From Cyanobium sp. AMD-g (GTDB lineage: Bacteria > Cyanobacteriota > Cyanobacteriia > PCC-6307 > Cyanobiaceae): a stretch of 64,000 nt of DNA. The stretch is from assembly GCF_024346395.1 (NCBI RefSeq), contig NZ_JAGQCW010000002.1, positions 1-64,000 of the forward strand, written 5' to 3'. Made by a program: the position numbers and the translations under genes. Below are positions 10,294 through 20,841 of this stretch, piece by piece (the stretch's first letter is position 1; the number at the start of each line of letters is the position of its first letter). The notes beneath the pieces are model-generated. The model was not told where the DNA came from. It saw nothing but the letters and a program-made list of their open reading frames with translations, and did no database searches.

Positions 10294-10536
10294 ATGTCCC
10301 AGGAAGCGATCTTCGAGAAAGTCCGGTCGATCGTTGCCGAACAGCTCAGCGTGGAGGCTGACGAGGTCAAGCCGGAATCCAACTTCCAGAACGACCTGGG
10401 AGCTGATTCCCTCGACACCGTCGAGCTGGTGATGGCCCTGGAGGAAGCCTTCGACATCGAGATCCCCGACGAGTCGGCCGAAGGGATCACCACGGTGGGC
10501 GACGCCGTGAAATACATCCAAGAGAAGCAGGCCTGA
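10294..10536 (+). CDS. acpP: Acyl carrier protein
   Basis: An 80-residue acidic four-helix carrier protein. The phosphopantetheine-attachment serine is in [12 protein letters not shown] at about residue 39. It carries growing acyl chains for fatty-acid synthesis and lipid A. fabF starts 7 bases after its stop, the usual acpP-fabF pairing. A small GC hairpin (GGCCCCGACCGGGGC) lies upstream at about 10246-10260. Confidence 0.98.
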   Translation: MSQEAIFEKVRSIVAEQLSVEADEVKPESNFQNDLGADSLDTVELVMALEEAFDIEIPDESAEGITTVGDAVKYIQEKQA

Positions 10537-10543
10537 GGCGTCC

Positions 10544-11791
10544 ATGGTGGAGGGTCTCCGCCGCGTCGTCGTCACCGGCCTGGGCGCGGTCACACCGATC
10601 GGCAACAACGTCGCGGATTACTGGGAGGGGCTGATCAGCGGCCGCAATGGGGTGGCGCCGATCACCCTCTTTGATGCCTCCCGTCATGCCTGCCGCTTTG
10701 CCGCCGAAGTCAAGGACTTCGACACGGCGGGCTGGCTGGAGCCAAAGGAAGCGAAGCGCTGGGACCGCTTCTGTCAGTTCGGCGTGGTTGCCGCCAAACA
10801 GGCGGTGGCCGATGCCGGATTGAGCATCGACGACAGCAATGCCCAGCGGGTCGGGGTGGCGATCGGCTCCGGCGTGGGCGGGCTCCTGATGATGGAAACC
10901 CAGGCCCACGTCCTGGCCGACCGCGGTCCCGACCGGGTCAGCCCGTTCTGCGTGCCGATGATGATCCCCAACATGGCCACCGGTCTGGCGGCCATCGCCA
11001 TCGGCGCCAGGGGTCCCAGCAGCGCCGTGGCCACCGCCTGTGCCGCCGGCTCCAATGCCATCGGCGACGCCTTCCGGCTGATCCAGATGGGCCTGGCGGA
11101 CGCCATGGTCTGCGGCGGGGCCGAATCGGCGATCACCCCCCTGGGGGTGGCCGGCTTCGCCAGCGCCCGGGCCCTCTCGTTCCGCAACGATGACCCCGCC
11201 ACGGCCAGCCGTCCCTTCGACGCCGAGCGCAACGGCTTCGTGATCGGCGAGGGGGCTGGGGTGCTGGTGCTGGAGAGCCTCGAGCACGCCACGGCCCGGG
11301 GCGCCCGCGTGCTGGGCGAGATCGTCGGCTACGGCATGACCTGCGACGCCTACCACTACACCCTGCCCTCGCCCGGCGGCGTGGGGGCGGCGGAGGCCAT
11401 CCGGCTGGCCCTGGCCGATGCCCGGCTGGAGCCGGAGGCGGTGGATTACGTCAACGCCCACGGCACCAGCACCCAGGCCAACGACAGCAACGAGACCGCC
11501 GCCATCAAGTCGGCCCTCGGGGCCCACGCCATGACCATCCCGGTCAGTTCCACCAAGTCGATGACCGGCCACCTGCTGGGCGGCAGCGGCGGCATCGAGG
11601 CGATCGCCGCGGTGCTGGCGGTGGCCCACAACCAGGTACCGCCTACGATCAACTACAGCACGCCCGATCCCGCCTGCGATCTGGATGTGGTGCCCAACCA
11701 GGCCCGGGAACACAACGTCAACGTCGTGCTTTCCAACTCCTTCGGATTCGGCGGCCACAACGTCTGCCTCGCCTTCCGCCGGATGCTCTGA
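10544..11791 (+). CDS. fabF: 3-oxoacyl-[ACP] synthase II
   Basis: A 415-residue condensing enzyme of fatty-acid elongation. The active-site Cys is in SSAVATACAAGSNAIGDAF near residue 167. The two catalytic histidines are in VNAHGTSTQANDSNE and TKSMTGHLLGG. It ends with SNSFGFGGHNVCLAF, the family's C-terminal motif. It lies 7 bases after acpP and is probably cotranscribed with it. tkt follows 75 bases later on the same strand. Confidence 0.97.
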   Translation: MVEGLRRVVVTGLGAVTPIGNNVADYWEGLISGRNGVAPITLFDASRHACRFAAEVKDFDTAGWLEPKEAKRWDRFCQFGVVAAKQAVADAGLSIDDSNAQRVGVAIGSGVGGLLMMETQAHVLADRGPDRVSPFCVPMMIPNMATGLAAIAIGARGPSSAVATACAAGSNAIGDAFRLIQMGLADAMVCGGAESAITPLGVAGFASARALSFRNDDPATASRPFDAERNGFVIGEGAGVLVLESLEHATARGARVLGEIVGYGMTCDAYHYTLPSPGGVGAAEAIRLALADARLEPEAVDYVNAHGTSTQANDSNETAAIKSALGAHAMTIPVSSTKSMTGHLLGGSGGIEAIAAVLAVAHNQVPPTINYSTPDPACDLDVVPNQAREHNVNVVLSNSFGFGGHNVCLAFRRML

Positions 11792-11866
11792 TCACCCGAC
11801 GCGCCAGCGCCTCGGGCCTCCCATCCCAGGAACACTTCCCTCTTCCCTGCACTCCCCCGTCAAGCC

Positions 11867-13885
11867 ATGGTCGCCGCCACCACCACCCAGGTCGATAGCC
11901 ACGTAGAGACGCTCTGCATCAACAGCATCCGCTTCCTGGCGGTCGATGCGATCAACAAGTCCAACTCGGGCCACCCCGGCCTGCCGATGGGCTGCGCCCC
12001 GATGGCCTTCTCCCTCTGGGACAAGGTGCTGCGCCACAACCCGAAAAATCCGCAGTGGTTCAACCGCGACCGCTTCGTGCTCTCGGCAGGCCACGGCTGC
12101 ATGCTGCTCTACGCGCTGCTGCACCTCACCGGCTACGACAGCGTCACCCTGGAGGACCTCAAGCAGTTCCGTCAGTGGGGCTCCCGCACCCCCGGCCACC
12201 CGGAAACCTTTGAAACCCCCGGCGTGGAGGTCACCACCGGGCCCCTGGGCCAGGGCATCTCCAATGCCGTGGGGCTGGCGATCGCCGAAGCCCACCTGGC
12301 GGCCAAGTTCAACAGGCCCGACGCCAAAATCGTCGATCACTACACCTACGTGCTGATGGGTGACGGCTGCAACCAGGAGGGCGTCTCCAGCGAGGCGGCC
12401 TCCCTGGCCGGCCACCTGGGGCTGGGCAAGCTGATCGCCCTCTACGACGACAACCACATCACCATCGACGGCAACACCGGCGTGTCCTTCACCGAGGACG
12501 TGATGAAGCGCTATGAGGCCTATGGCTGGCATGTGCAGCACGTCGAGGACGGCAACACCGATGTGGCCGCCATCACCAAGGCGATCGAGGCGGCCAAGGC
12601 GGTCACCGACCGTCCCAGCCTGATCAAGGTCACCACCACCATCGGCTACGGCTCCCCCAACAAGGCCAACACCGCCGGCGTGCACGGCGCCGCCCTGGGT
12701 GCCGAGGAAGCCGAGCTCACCCGCCAGCAGCTGGAGTGGAGCTACGGAGCCTTCGAGGTGCCCGAGCCCGCCTACGAGCACTGGCGCGCCGCCATCCAGC
12801 GCGGGGCCGCCGATGAAGCCTCCTGGAACGAGAGCCTGGCCACCTACCGCAGCCGTTACCCAGCCGAAGCCGCCGAGTTCGAGCGCCTGCTGCGCGGTGA
12901 ACTGCCCGAAGGCTGGGATGCGTCGCTGCCCGTCTTCACCCCCGCCGACAAAGGCCTGGCCACCCGCCAGCACTCCTACAACGCCCTCAACGCCTTCGGC
13001 CCCAGCCTGCCCGAACTGATCGGCGGCTCCGCCGACCTCACCCACTCCAACCTCACCGACATCAAGGGCGAGGCCAGCTTCCAGAAGGGCCATGAAGCCA
13101 ACCGCTACCTGCACTTCGGTGTGCGGGAGCACGCCATGGCGGCGATCCTCAACGGCATTGCGTACCACAACAGCGGCCTGATCCCCTATGGCGGCACCTT
13201 CCTGGTGTTCGCTGGCTACATGATCGGCGCCATGCGGCTGTCGGCCCTCTCGCAGCTGGGCGTGATCTACGTGCTCACCCACGATTCGATCGGCCTGGGT
13301 GAAGACGGCCCCACCCACCAGCCCGTGGAAACCCTGGCCAACCTGCGCGCCATCCCCAACCTGCTGGTGATGCGCCCCGGCGACGGCAACGAGACGGTGG
13401 GGGCCTACAAGGTCGCCGTCACCAACCGAAAGCGCCCCACGGTGCTGGCCCTCAGCCGCCAGGCCATGGTCAACCAGGCCAACTCCGCCGCCGACAAGGT
13501 GGCCTTGGGCGGCTACATCCTCGAGGACTGCAGCGGCACCCCGGATCTGATCCTGATCGGCAGCGGCACCGAACTCGACCTCTGCGTCAAGGCCGCCGCC
13601 CAGCTGAGCGCTGAAGGCAAAGCCGTGCGGGTGGTGTCGATGCCCTGTGTCGAGTTGTTCGAGGAGCAGGACGCCGCCTACCGCGAGTCGGTGCTGCCCG
13701 CGGCCGTTCGCAAGCGCGTGGTGGTGGAAGCTTCCAGCTCCTTCGGCTGGCACAAGTACGCCGGCTTCGACGGCGCCACCGTCTCGATCGACAGCTTCGG
13801 TGCCTCCGCCCCCGGTGGTGTCTGCCTGGAGAAGTTCGGCTTCACCGTCGACAACGTGGTGGCCACGGCGAAGGCGCTGGGCTAA
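11867..13885 (+). CDS. tkt: Transketolase
   Basis: A 672-residue thiamine-diphosphate enzyme that moves two-carbon units in the Calvin cycle and pentose phosphate pathway. The N-terminal signature [20 protein letters not shown] is present. The TPP motif GDGCNQEG and the pyrimidine-domain [11 protein letters not shown] follow, then the C-terminal domain. Length is standard. A 12-bp inverted repeat follows the stop. It is the last core gene before the polysaccharide island. Confidence 0.97.
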   Translation: MVAATTTQVDSHVETLCINSIRFLAVDAINKSNSGHPGLPMGCAPMAFSLWDKVLRHNPKNPQWFNRDRFVLSAGHGCMLLYALLHLTGYDSVTLEDLKQFRQWGSRTPGHPETFETPGVEVTTGPLGQGISNAVGLAIAEAHLAAKFNRPDAKIVDHYTYVLMGDGCNQEGVSSEAASLAGHLGLGKLIALYDDNHITIDGNTGVSFTEDVMKRYEAYGWHVQHVEDGNTDVAAITKAIEAAKAVTDRPSLIKVTTTIGYGSPNKANTAGVHGAALGAEEAELTRQQLEWSYGAFEVPEPAYEHWRAAIQRGAADEASWNESLATYRSRYPAEAAEFERLLRGELPEGWDASLPVFTPADKGLATRQHSYNALNAFGPSLPELIGGSADLTHSNLTDIKGEASFQKGHEANRYLHFGVREHAMAAILNGIAYHNSGLIPYGGTFLVFAGYMIGAMRLSALSQLGVIYVLTHDSIGLGEDGPTHQPVETLANLRAIPNLLVMRPGDGNETVGAYKVAVTNRKRPTVLALSRQAMVNQANSAADKVALGGYILEDCSGTPDLILIGSGTELDLCVKAAAQLSAEGKAVRVVSMPCVELFEEQDAAYRESVLPAAVRKRVVVEASSSFGWHKYAGFDGATVSIDSFGASAPGGVCLEKFGFTVDNVVATAKALG

Positions 13886-13901
13886 ACCACAACAGGTCAA
13901 C

Positions 13902-13934
13902 ACGTAACGTCCCAGCTAGGCAGGGACGTTACGT
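13902..13934 (+). terminator. Inverted repeat after tkt, probable terminator
   Basis: A perfect 12-bp stem (ACGTAACGTCCC at 13902-13913 with GGGACGTTACGT at 13923-13934) and a 9-base loop lie 16 bases after the tkt stop. The following bases (TGTTACC) are only weakly T-rich, so it may slow rather than fully stop transcription. Confidence 0.6.
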
Positions 13935-14009
13935 TGTTACCTTCGATGGCCTGATACTCCTGGCTTATCAGGAGACTGATAAAACTAAAGTCATAAGCAA
14001 TGGTTCCGC

Positions 14010-14975
14010 GTGGGAAGCCAACCAATTCTATCCGTCGTTGTCCCCTGTTTTAACGAAGAAAAGTCTCTTCCACTCTTGGTGCGAACCCTTGAGCCCATCC
14101 TCAACTCGGAATTCAACCAGTTAGATTGGGAAATAATTTTGGTAAACGACGGCAGTCACGATGGCACGGAAGCGTGCATTGAGGCCTTTCATCAGCTATG
14201 CCCAAATATCTGGGGGGTCAGCCTGACGCGAAACTTTGGGCACCAACCAGCTCTCTACACCGGCCTCACCCATTCCAAAGGTGAGTTCATCGCGTGTATG
14301 GATGCTGATCTCCAGGATCCGCCGGAAGTTTTACTTGATTTGGTGCGAACCGTACGCTCTGGCCAGTATGACGTGGCCTATGGAGTACGCGCCAGTCGTG
14401 ATGCAGGGCCTCTGATCAAGGCATGCTATCGGAGCTTCTATCGATTGATGGGAGCGATCTCGGAACATCCATGGCAGATGGATGCCGGAGATTTCTGTGC
14501 GATGAATCGTCGCGCATTGGACATGCTGCTTTCTTTGCCGGAACGAGACAAGTTTCTGCGAGGTCTTCGCTCATGGGTAGGCCTAAGGCAGATTGGAGTT
14601 TCGTACGCTAGACCACAACGCAGGTTGGGGCGATCAAAATATAATTATAGCCGCTTGTATCGACTAGCCATGAAAGGGGTGGTTGGCTTCTCAACCGTAC
14701 CTCTCCGGATCGCCTCATTCCTGAGTCTTGGCATGGGCTTGGTCTGTGTCCTCGGGGCGGCCTTTCTGATTCTCAACAGACTGTTTCCCGCATTCACTCT
14801 TTTCGGCTACAGCATCGGAGCCAGCCAAGGGATCGCTACGCTGGCCGTGCTAATTCTTTTGATGGCGAGTGCGGTGCTTGCCTCATTGGGTATCATCGGT
14901 GAGTATCTGGCAGTTGTTCTCGTTGAGGTCAAACAGCGACCTGTTTCCCTAATCTCAAGGATCATCCATCAATGA
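14010..14975 (+). CDS. GT2 polyprenyl-phosphate glycosyltransferase (GtrB/DPM1-like)
   Basis: A 321-residue protein. The GTG at 14010 is the only usable start after an in-frame TAA at 13986. The N-terminal catalytic domain has VVVPCFNEE, VNDGSHDGT and MDADLQDPPE. Two membrane helices lie in the C-terminal third (near residues 235-255 and 275-300), followed by GEYLAVVLVEVKQRP. This layout is that of enzymes that load a sugar onto undecaprenyl or dolichyl phosphate at the inner membrane. It opens the AT-richer part of the island. The next gene overlaps it by 4 bases (ATGA). The donor sugar cannot be read from sequence. Confidence 0.88.
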   Translation: MGSQPILSVVVPCFNEEKSLPLLVRTLEPILNSEFNQLDWEIILVNDGSHDGTEACIEAFHQLCPNIWGVSLTRNFGHQPALYTGLTHSKGEFIACMDADLQDPPEVLLDLVRTVRSGQYDVAYGVRASRDAGPLIKACYRSFYRLMGAISEHPWQMDAGDFCAMNRRALDMLLSLPERDKFLRGLRSWVGLRQIGVSYARPQRRLGRSKYNYSRLYRLAMKGVVGFSTVPLRIASFLSLGMGLVCVLGAAFLILNRLFPAFTLFGYSIGASQGIATLAVLILLMASAVLASLGIIGEYLAVVLVEVKQRPVSLISRIIHQ

Positions 14976-15736
14976 CCCCACCCGAAGCAGGCATCACCTT
15001 CCTGAGTCAGCCGGCCCCTGTTCACATGGCCGACTCTTGGTATGAGTTCTCTCGTCCTGATCACTTCTGGGTCAAGCGACGGTTTGAAGTGATGCACAGA
15101 ATCATCCGAGGGCTTGTCCAAGGATCAACTGCTTGGCTTGACGTGGGATGTGGCACGGGGGTTCTCCAGAACTACTGTCAGGCTCAGTACGGGATCAACG
15201 TCACAGGAGCCGATCTGAATGTCGTGGCTTTGGAGAAGAATTCACAGGGCGCAGAACGCACTCTCTGCTATGACATCAACAGCAGAAAAGAGGAGTTGCA
15301 GGAGGCTTTCGACATTGTCAGTGCCATGGATGTGATCGAGCATCTAGACGACGAAAGCCAATTCGTCGCATCGCTTCTTTATCATCTTAAGCCAGGCGGG
15401 CTGCTATTGATCAATGTCCCTGCCATCCAGCTATTCTATTCGAATTATGACATCGAGGCCGGGCACAAACGGCGATATCACCGAAAGGACATTTCAAGAC
15501 TGGCGGCTACGCATCAGCTCAAGACAGAGCGCTGGAGTTACTGGGGCTTCTCCCTCATTCCAGTACTGGTTGCCAGAAACATTGTCACCGGCTTTTCGGA
15601 ACGGAGCAAGATCATTGAACGCGGGTTCTCTCCATCAAGCTCGAGCATGGATACCCTATTGATGTTTCTTTCTCGACTTGAAAAGCTCCCCAACCATCTG
15701 CTTGGAACTTCCTTGATGGCGATCTTCAGAAAGTAA
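14972..15736 (+). CDS. Class I SAM-dependent methyltransferase
   Basis: A 254-residue Rossmann-fold methyltransferase. Motif I is LDVGCGTGVLQNY (near residue 50). SAMDVIEHLDDESQFV and LKPGGLLLINVPA follow, as in UbiG-like and sugar methyltransferases of O-antigen clusters. The C-terminus has a weak hydrophobic stretch (YWGFSLIPVLVARNIV) that may touch the membrane. It overlaps the preceding glycosyltransferase by 4 bases, and the next gene starts directly after its stop, so the three form one operon. The substrate is likely a sugar or lipid-linked glycan (inference). Confidence 0.85.
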   Translation: MTPPEAGITFLSQPAPVHMADSWYEFSRPDHFWVKRRFEVMHRIIRGLVQGSTAWLDVGCGTGVLQNYCQAQYGINVTGADLNVVALEKNSQGAERTLCYDINSRKEELQEAFDIVSAMDVIEHLDDESQFVASLLYHLKPGGLLLINVPAIQLFYSNYDIEAGHKRRYHRKDISRLAATHQLKTERWSYWGFSLIPVLVARNIVTGFSERSKIIERGFSPSSSSMDTLLMFLSRLEKLPNHLLGTSLMAIFRK

Positions 15737-17302
15737 ATGGCGAGTCAAAGTTCCGGCAGCAGGTTGATTTGGAAAGGGCGCTCCCTCATCAATTCTCCAG
15801 CTCCGGTTCTAATCGCATGGCTGTGCCTCTATGCAGTAAGGCCGCTTTTTCTTGGCCTCTATCATGATGACTGGGTCATTTACTATGACTCACCCTCACT
15901 GAGTAACACATATTCTACGTTTTGGCTATTTGCCAACAGGCCCATTCTTGGCGTTTATCATATCACCACGAGCTGGCTGGCCCAAGGAAGCATTCCACTT
16001 TTACAAGTCTTTTCTGCCTTGACAGCTCTTGCCACCGCTTTGACACTCAGAAAGTTCCTAGTGTCGACCGTCGATTATGCGTTTGGCCAGACGACTTATG
16101 TTGGATGCAACATCGCCACATGCCTGTGGCTGATGATGCCTTGGACACTAGGAAGCACGGCATGGATCATCACTTCTCCAACATTGCTGAGTGTTCTGGG
16201 ATTTAGCTTGGCAGGTGTGACCCTTCTGAACAATTGGAAATATCAGACAAGCTTAGTTCCATGGCTATCGATCTCTCTACTTATATCTGCTCTCTCCTAT
16301 GAGATGTTTATCGCACAGGTACCTTTACTCCTTGGTCTTTATTATCTGGATCCCGGTCGCAAAGCCAGGTTATGGCCACCCAATCTTGCGCGTACACTCC
16401 TCGTTATCGTTGCAAGCTTTTCCATTGCCCTCCTGACCAGATTTTCGCTTGAACGTATAGGAAGCTTATTGGGCGCTGCAGCCCCCATGAAGTCATTCTA
16501 TCCCGAATGGCTTCAGCTGTTTCTTCGTAGCTTCTGGCCTGGCTGGATGCTCCAAGCTTATAGTGGCGTGGGTCAAGAGGGAACCATCGGCCTTTCTGGC
16601 CTTCTCGTTGTTGTACTAGTAGCTCTGATTCTTCTACGATCGATTATTCAAAAAGATAGGAGACTGAGAAGAATTCTCCTGGCTCTCTTGATTTCCCTGA
16701 CTGGCTACAGTTTGTCATGCTTTGTACCAGCTGTTGCTGGTTATGCGTTAACTGGCATCGGCTTGAATTCACGCGTCACGATAGGTGCGTCCTTCTGGCT
16801 GGCATTCTTCTTTGCCTTCATCTTTACCGCAGCAGCAGAGAAAAGAGGCTGGATGACCTATCTATCACGGTTCATCGCGGTAGTTCTTGCGTGTGCGTTA
16901 TCCATTGGAATGGCCATTCAGCTCTACAGCTGGAAGGTTGTTTGGGACAGCGAGGTTAGCTTACTCAGCATGATTGACATCTCTGCCCATGCGAAGCTAG
17001 AGAAGGACTCCCTGGTTGTACTGAATCGCCCAGTCTCGAAGGATGGCGTTTATGGATTTCAGGCCACATGGGATCTGGCCTATGCCATCAAAAACCTGAC
17101 CAGAGATCAAAACACTGCCACCTATATCGTCGCCGACGACTACTGGAAAGTATACGCGGACAAGGGAAGAGTCGTTCAAAGAGCAGGAACTGCCATACTC
17201 GCTGAATACACACCCTCCGCAGCATTGGTCCTAGATGTACAGACAGGAAAACTCAGACCAATGGCACCAAAAGAGGTTCTAGGGGGTCCAAGTTACCCCT
17301 GA
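15737..17302 (+). CDS. Polytopic membrane protein, probable GT-C glycosyltransferase
   Basis: A 521-residue protein with roughly ten or more membrane helices. An acidic motif, LYHDDWVIYYD, falls just after the first helix (near residue 43). That is where GT-C enzymes using polyprenyl-phosphate sugars carry their catalytic acidic pair. A soluble C-terminal domain of about 100 residues follows. It starts at the base after the methyltransferase stop. With the GtrB-like gene two positions upstream it probably forms a transfer module: sugar loaded in the cytoplasm, transferred outside. I cannot assign a named family. Confidence 0.7.
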   Translation: MASQSSGSRLIWKGRSLINSPAPVLIAWLCLYAVRPLFLGLYHDDWVIYYDSPSLSNTYSTFWLFANRPILGVYHITTSWLAQGSIPLLQVFSALTALATALTLRKFLVSTVDYAFGQTTYVGCNIATCLWLMMPWTLGSTAWIITSPTLLSVLGFSLAGVTLLNNWKYQTSLVPWLSISLLISALSYEMFIAQVPLLLGLYYLDPGRKARLWPPNLARTLLVIVASFSIALLTRFSLERIGSLLGAAAPMKSFYPEWLQLFLRSFWPGWMLQAYSGVGQEGTIGLSGLLVVVLVALILLRSIIQKDRRLRRILLALLISLTGYSLSCFVPAVAGYALTGIGLNSRVTIGASFWLAFFFAFIFTAAAEKRGWMTYLSRFIAVVLACALSIGMAIQLYSWKVVWDSEVSLLSMIDISAHAKLEKDSLVVLNRPVSKDGVYGFQATWDLAYAIKNLTRDQNTATYIVADDYWKVYADKGRVVQRAGTAILAEYTPSAALVLDVQTGKLRPMAPKEVLGGPSYP

Positions 17303-17519
17303 ATTCCAATGCTCGCCAACTCCCACCATCGCCCACTCGGGGCCCCTCATTCCAGTGGAGAAGTGGGAAAGGAGAAGCGCTCAAGTACCCATGAATCGCT
17401 ATCAGCTTGAATGATGCCTACCACTGCCAAGCCAAGACATCGCAGGGTGATCCATGGGCAAGCAGCGGGACTGTCACACCCAGCGTTATCACGCTCCCAA
17501 AGACGTCGCAACCAAGCCC

Positions 17520-19247
17520 TCAACGCACCGGCTTCTGCTGCGGATCACTGATCCGTTCATAGAGGATGCCCAATGTGTTGGTCTGGCGCACCCGGTAGAT
17601 CTCCAGCAGGTTGACGCCATGGCGCCGGGCCAGCTCCTCCAGGGGCGGGAAGTTGGCGGCCGCCAGCACGCCACCCCTGTTCGGAGAGGCCACATGGTCG
17701 AGCACGAAACGGGGCCTGCCCTGCGGACCATCCAGGGCCCGGATATAGGGCTCGGTGTCCTGTTTCATCCAGGACAGCGCCAGCAGGGTGCCGAGCCTGA
17801 GATCGCTGCTATGGGTGTCCTGAAGGCCGAACAGGCGGGAGTTCCAGCCATAGACATGCAGCCCTGCCTGCCGGGCGTCGGCCGGAAGCAGAGCCGCCTG
17901 GGGGTTCCCTCTGGCCGCCAGCTGCCGGTTCAACGTCAGCCCCGTTCCGACCAGCAGAGCCATGACGGGGGCCAGGGCCAGCGGCGGAGCCCACCACGGG
18001 ATGGCGGATCGCCAGGGCGACCCAGGGGAGAAAGGCCTTGAAGCTGCGGCGCGGCAAGCGAGACTCGGGAGGTTGGCCAGCCCTGTGGCCATCACCACGA
18101 CCGCGGTGGGGATGAGCAACAGGTAGTAGTGCAGCATGCCCTTGTTGGGCAGCAGGATCGCAGCGATGGTGGCAGCCGAGAGCAGGAGTGCGGCCTTGAG
18201 GTCGTGGCGGGAATGGGGCACATACCTGCGGCGCTGAAGCAGGGGCAGCAGCCACACGGACCAGGCCAGCAGGAATTGGGGGGCTTCTGAGGCCAGGGTG
18301 CGGACCGTGGCAAGAAACCGCGTCAACCGCTCAGGCGCGGTGCCGACCAGCGTGTGGCCCTGGACCACGAACCAGACGGCCACACCCCGCAGGGAGAACC
18401 CGGACGACTCCTGGCGGGCGGCGTCGACATCAACGAGCCCCATGTAATCGCCCAGCAGGGAACCAGCCCGGCTGAACAGCCCATAACCGCCCATGCGGTA
18501 GACGACCAGGTCGACCAGCAGACAGGCGAGCAGGGAGATGGCCAGGAGCCGCAGGGCCCGCTGCCGGCCGAGGCCGGCACCCAGGATCAGGGCCCATGCC
18601 TGGGGCACCAGCTGGTACTTGAGGTGAAAGGCGGCAACGGAAAGGGCCACCACTCCGGACAGTGCGCCCTGCACCTGAGGACGGTGGACCAGCAAGGCCC
18701 ACATCCCGAGAAGCAGCACGCTGCCGAGAATCTCGCCATTGGGAGAGAGCTGCGTGAGTGACGGGTCCAGGGGCCGCAGCAGCAGGGGAGGCCCCACACA
18801 GAAACAGGCAACGGCAACGGCGGCGGCCCGGTTCAGCAGCGCCCGACTGCCGGCATAGGCCAGCAGAGCGATGAGGCCGACGGCCACCGACTGGACGAAG
18901 GCGATGGCCAATCCATCCTGCAAGGGGGGCGTAACGCCGAGGGCCCGCAGCAGAGCCAGAAGCGGCACATAGAGCAGGGGATGGAGAAAGCCCTGGGTAT
19001 ACATATCCACCACCTCCGTGCCGGGGGGCAGCAACAGGTAACGGCGCGCCAGGGAGGCGGCGAAATGAACGTCATCATCAAATCCGTGGATGATCAGCCC
19101 CGCCGAAACAATGCGCGCCAGAACGGCCGTCGATAGAAAGGTGAACAACAGAAGGCCGATGCTCAAGTCCGCTGAACGAAACCCAGATGACTTGGGCTCC
19201 GATGGCCTGGACCCAGAGGGATGACGCCTTGACGCGGCCAGGCCCAT
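17520..19247 (-). CDS. Polytopic membrane protein, probable GT-C glycosyltransferase
   Basis: About 575 residues from the ATG at 19247. An upstream ATG at 19283 is also open, and the choice is uncertain. It is very hydrophobic with ten or more helices. After the first helix comes HGFDDDVHFAASLARRYLL, an acidic motif placed as in ArnT/PMT-like GT-C enzymes. A soluble C-terminal part contains LHVYGWNSRLFGLQDTHSSD. It faces the opposite way to its neighbours and is much more GC-rich than the genes on either side, which suggests a separate origin within the island. The acceptor and donor are unknown. Confidence 0.7.
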   Translation of the reverse strand: MGLAASRRHPSGSRPSEPKSSGFRSADLSIGLLLFTFLSTAVLARIVSAGLIIHGFDDDVHFAASLARRYLLLPPGTEVVDMYTQGFLHPLLYVPLLALLRALGVTPPLQDGLAIAFVQSVAVGLIALLAYAGSRALLNRAAAVAVACFCVGPPLLLRPLDPSLTQLSPNGEILGSVLLLGMWALLVHRPQVQGALSGVVALSVAAFHLKYQLVPQAWALILGAGLGRQRALRLLAISLLACLLVDLVVYRMGGYGLFSRAGSLLGDYMGLVDVDAARQESSGFSLRGVAVWFVVQGHTLVGTAPERLTRFLATVRTLASEAPQFLLAWSVWLLPLLQRRRYVPHSRHDLKAALLLSAATIAAILLPNKGMLHYYLLLIPTAVVVMATGLANLPSLACRAAASRPFSPGSPWRSAIPWWAPPLALAPVMALLVGTGLTLNRQLAARGNPQAALLPADARQAGLHVYGWNSRLFGLQDTHSSDLRLGTLLALSWMKQDTEPYIRALDGPQGRPRFVLDHVASPNRGGVLAAANFPPLEELARRHGVNLLEIYRVRQTNTLGILYERISDPQQKPVR

Positions 19248-19403
19248 GCTACGAACACATATGTTCACCACGATACACGACATCAACGTGGATCAATGTG
19301 CCGATCGCCGCCGGGAGACTTCAATGGGGCACGCGCACGTGACGCCTCTCCTTGAATCCGCAGTCCGGAGAAGGAATGGTCATGCAGCTGTGCGAGGGCG
19401 TGC

Positions 19404-20450
19404 ATGGAATCTGATGGCAATCGAGAAATGTCGGCTAACGTGGAAACGACAGCACTCGTCTGCAGCATGACATCCGAACGACTCGTATACGTAACGACGG
19501 CCTACAATGAGTCGCTGAATCTTGAGGAGTTGCATACGCGCTGTCGTCAAGCCTTTGAGCAGATCAGAGAGGCCCTTCCAAACCCGGACGGGCTGGAGTT
19601 CGGGATGGTGATTGCTGACAACAACAGCAGCGACGAGAGCCTGACTGTGCTTCAGCGCATTGTCTCGAAGGATCCGCAAGTTATCGGCATCGCCAACAGC
19701 AGTAACTATGGACCGGAGGCTTCAGCCGTGAACGCCTTCAGACATGCGGGCGATTGCAGCCTGATGATTTGCCTCTGCTCTGATCTTCAGGATCCTCCCG
19801 AGCAGAGTGTGGAGATGGTAGTGCGACTGCTTCAGGACAATTCCAAGGATGCTGTGCTGGCTGTGAAAAGTCGGTCGGCGGGTGGGCCAATGCTGCAGAT
19901 GGCACGCAGGACGTACTACAAAGCCTTGGGCTATTCCTCCAGGCTCCAACAGGTTCCCAGTGGCTTCCACGGCTTCGGCTGCTACCGCAAAGAAGTCGTC
20001 GAGGAAATCCTGCGCTACTGGGATGAGTCAGGGATGAACCTGCGCATGTGCATCGCCAACAGTTGCCATTCGCCCGTGCTGATTCACTACAGGCAGGCCG
20101 ATCGAACACGTGGTACATCGTCGTATCGGGGCGCAGGCTATGCGTTGGAAGCCATCCGAGCTCTGCTGTCCGCAGACGCAGCCGCCAGTCGATTGGCGCT
20201 GACCATCGGGGGATTTGGGATTCTGTTTGCTTTCATGATGGCCGTGTTCCTGCTCGCCAACTATTTGTCTGGGAACAGTCGCTACGAAGGCGGGATCCCG
20301 ACGGTCATGGCCCTGGTTCTCGTCAGCTTTGGCCTGCAAATGCTGACCATGGCAGTTGTCTCTCGGCAGATTGAAGGACTACGCCTTTCCGGCTTCAGGC
20401 CGAAGCTCAGATATTCCCTGATGCGCCAAAGCCAGAACTCGAATGATTAG
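19404..20450 (+). CDS. GT2 polyprenyl-phosphate glycosyltransferase (GtrB-like)
   Basis: 348 residues from ATG 19404. An internal ATG at 19467 (MTSERLVYVTTAYNESLN) would fit the usual start of the family better. Catalytic motifs are TTAYNES, IADNNSSDES and SDLQDPPEQ. Two C-terminal membrane helices are near residues 265-290 and 302-325. The first acidic residue of the usual DADLQD is replaced (CSDLQD), but the key aspartates remain. The next gene, a GtrA-like protein, overlaps by 8 bases. That pairing is the classic enzyme-plus-flippase arrangement for lipid-linked sugars. Confidence 0.86.
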   Translation: MESDGNREMSANVETTALVCSMTSERLVYVTTAYNESLNLEELHTRCRQAFEQIREALPNPDGLEFGMVIADNNSSDESLTVLQRIVSKDPQVIGIANSSNYGPEASAVNAFRHAGDCSLMICLCSDLQDPPEQSVEMVVRLLQDNSKDAVLAVKSRSAGGPMLQMARRTYYKALGYSSRLQQVPSGFHGFGCYRKEVVEEILRYWDESGMNLRMCIANSCHSPVLIHYRQADRTRGTSSYRGAGYALEAIRALLSADAAASRLALTIGGFGILFAFMMAVFLLANYLSGNSRYEGGIPTVMALVLVSFGLQMLTMAVVSRQIEGLRLSGFRPKLRYSLMRQSQNSND

Positions 20451-20841
20451 CCATTCATTCACCCGTTATGGACTCAACGGTATCGCATTTACCATTCTAG
20501 GACCGGCCATATTTTGGCTTGCCTATCCGATGGGTGCCTTTCTCGCCCTGGGAATTGCAGAAGCAACCTGTCACATCCTAAGGTACTTCAGCTTTCGTTT
20601 TCTTGTTTTCCCCAAAAGCCAGGGATATCGGGTTTCCATACCGCGCTATATCATTTCAGTCGTGCCAACGATTGCGGCTGGAGTCATCACCGTAGCCATG
20701 TTCAAAGGAATGATCGGCCGAACAGAGCTGACGGCGCTGGGAGCCTTGATTTCATTGATTGTTGGTTATGCGTGGAGCACGTTTGTTTACACGCAAAAGA
20801 TATCGAGCAGACGCGCTGAGGAAGGTGCATCTCAGCCCTGA
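20443..20841 (+). CDS. GtrA-like small membrane protein, probable lipid-linked sugar flippase
   Basis: A 132-residue protein with four predicted helices (near residues 10-28, 30-48, 65-85 and 93-113) and a basic loop after the second (RYFSFRFLVFPKS). Length and the FxxxRFLVF-type loop fit the GtrA family. It overlaps the preceding GtrB-like gene by 8 bases, implying translational coupling and a shared pathway. The presumed role is to move a polyprenyl-phosphate sugar across the inner membrane. The family's flippase role is established for a few members only. Confidence 0.72.
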   Translation: MISHSFTRYGLNGIAFTILGPAIFWLAYPMGAFLALGIAEATCHILRYFSFRFLVFPKSQGYRVSIPRYIISVVPTIAAGVITVAMFKGMIGRTELTALGALISLIVGYAWSTFVYTQKISSRRAEEGASQP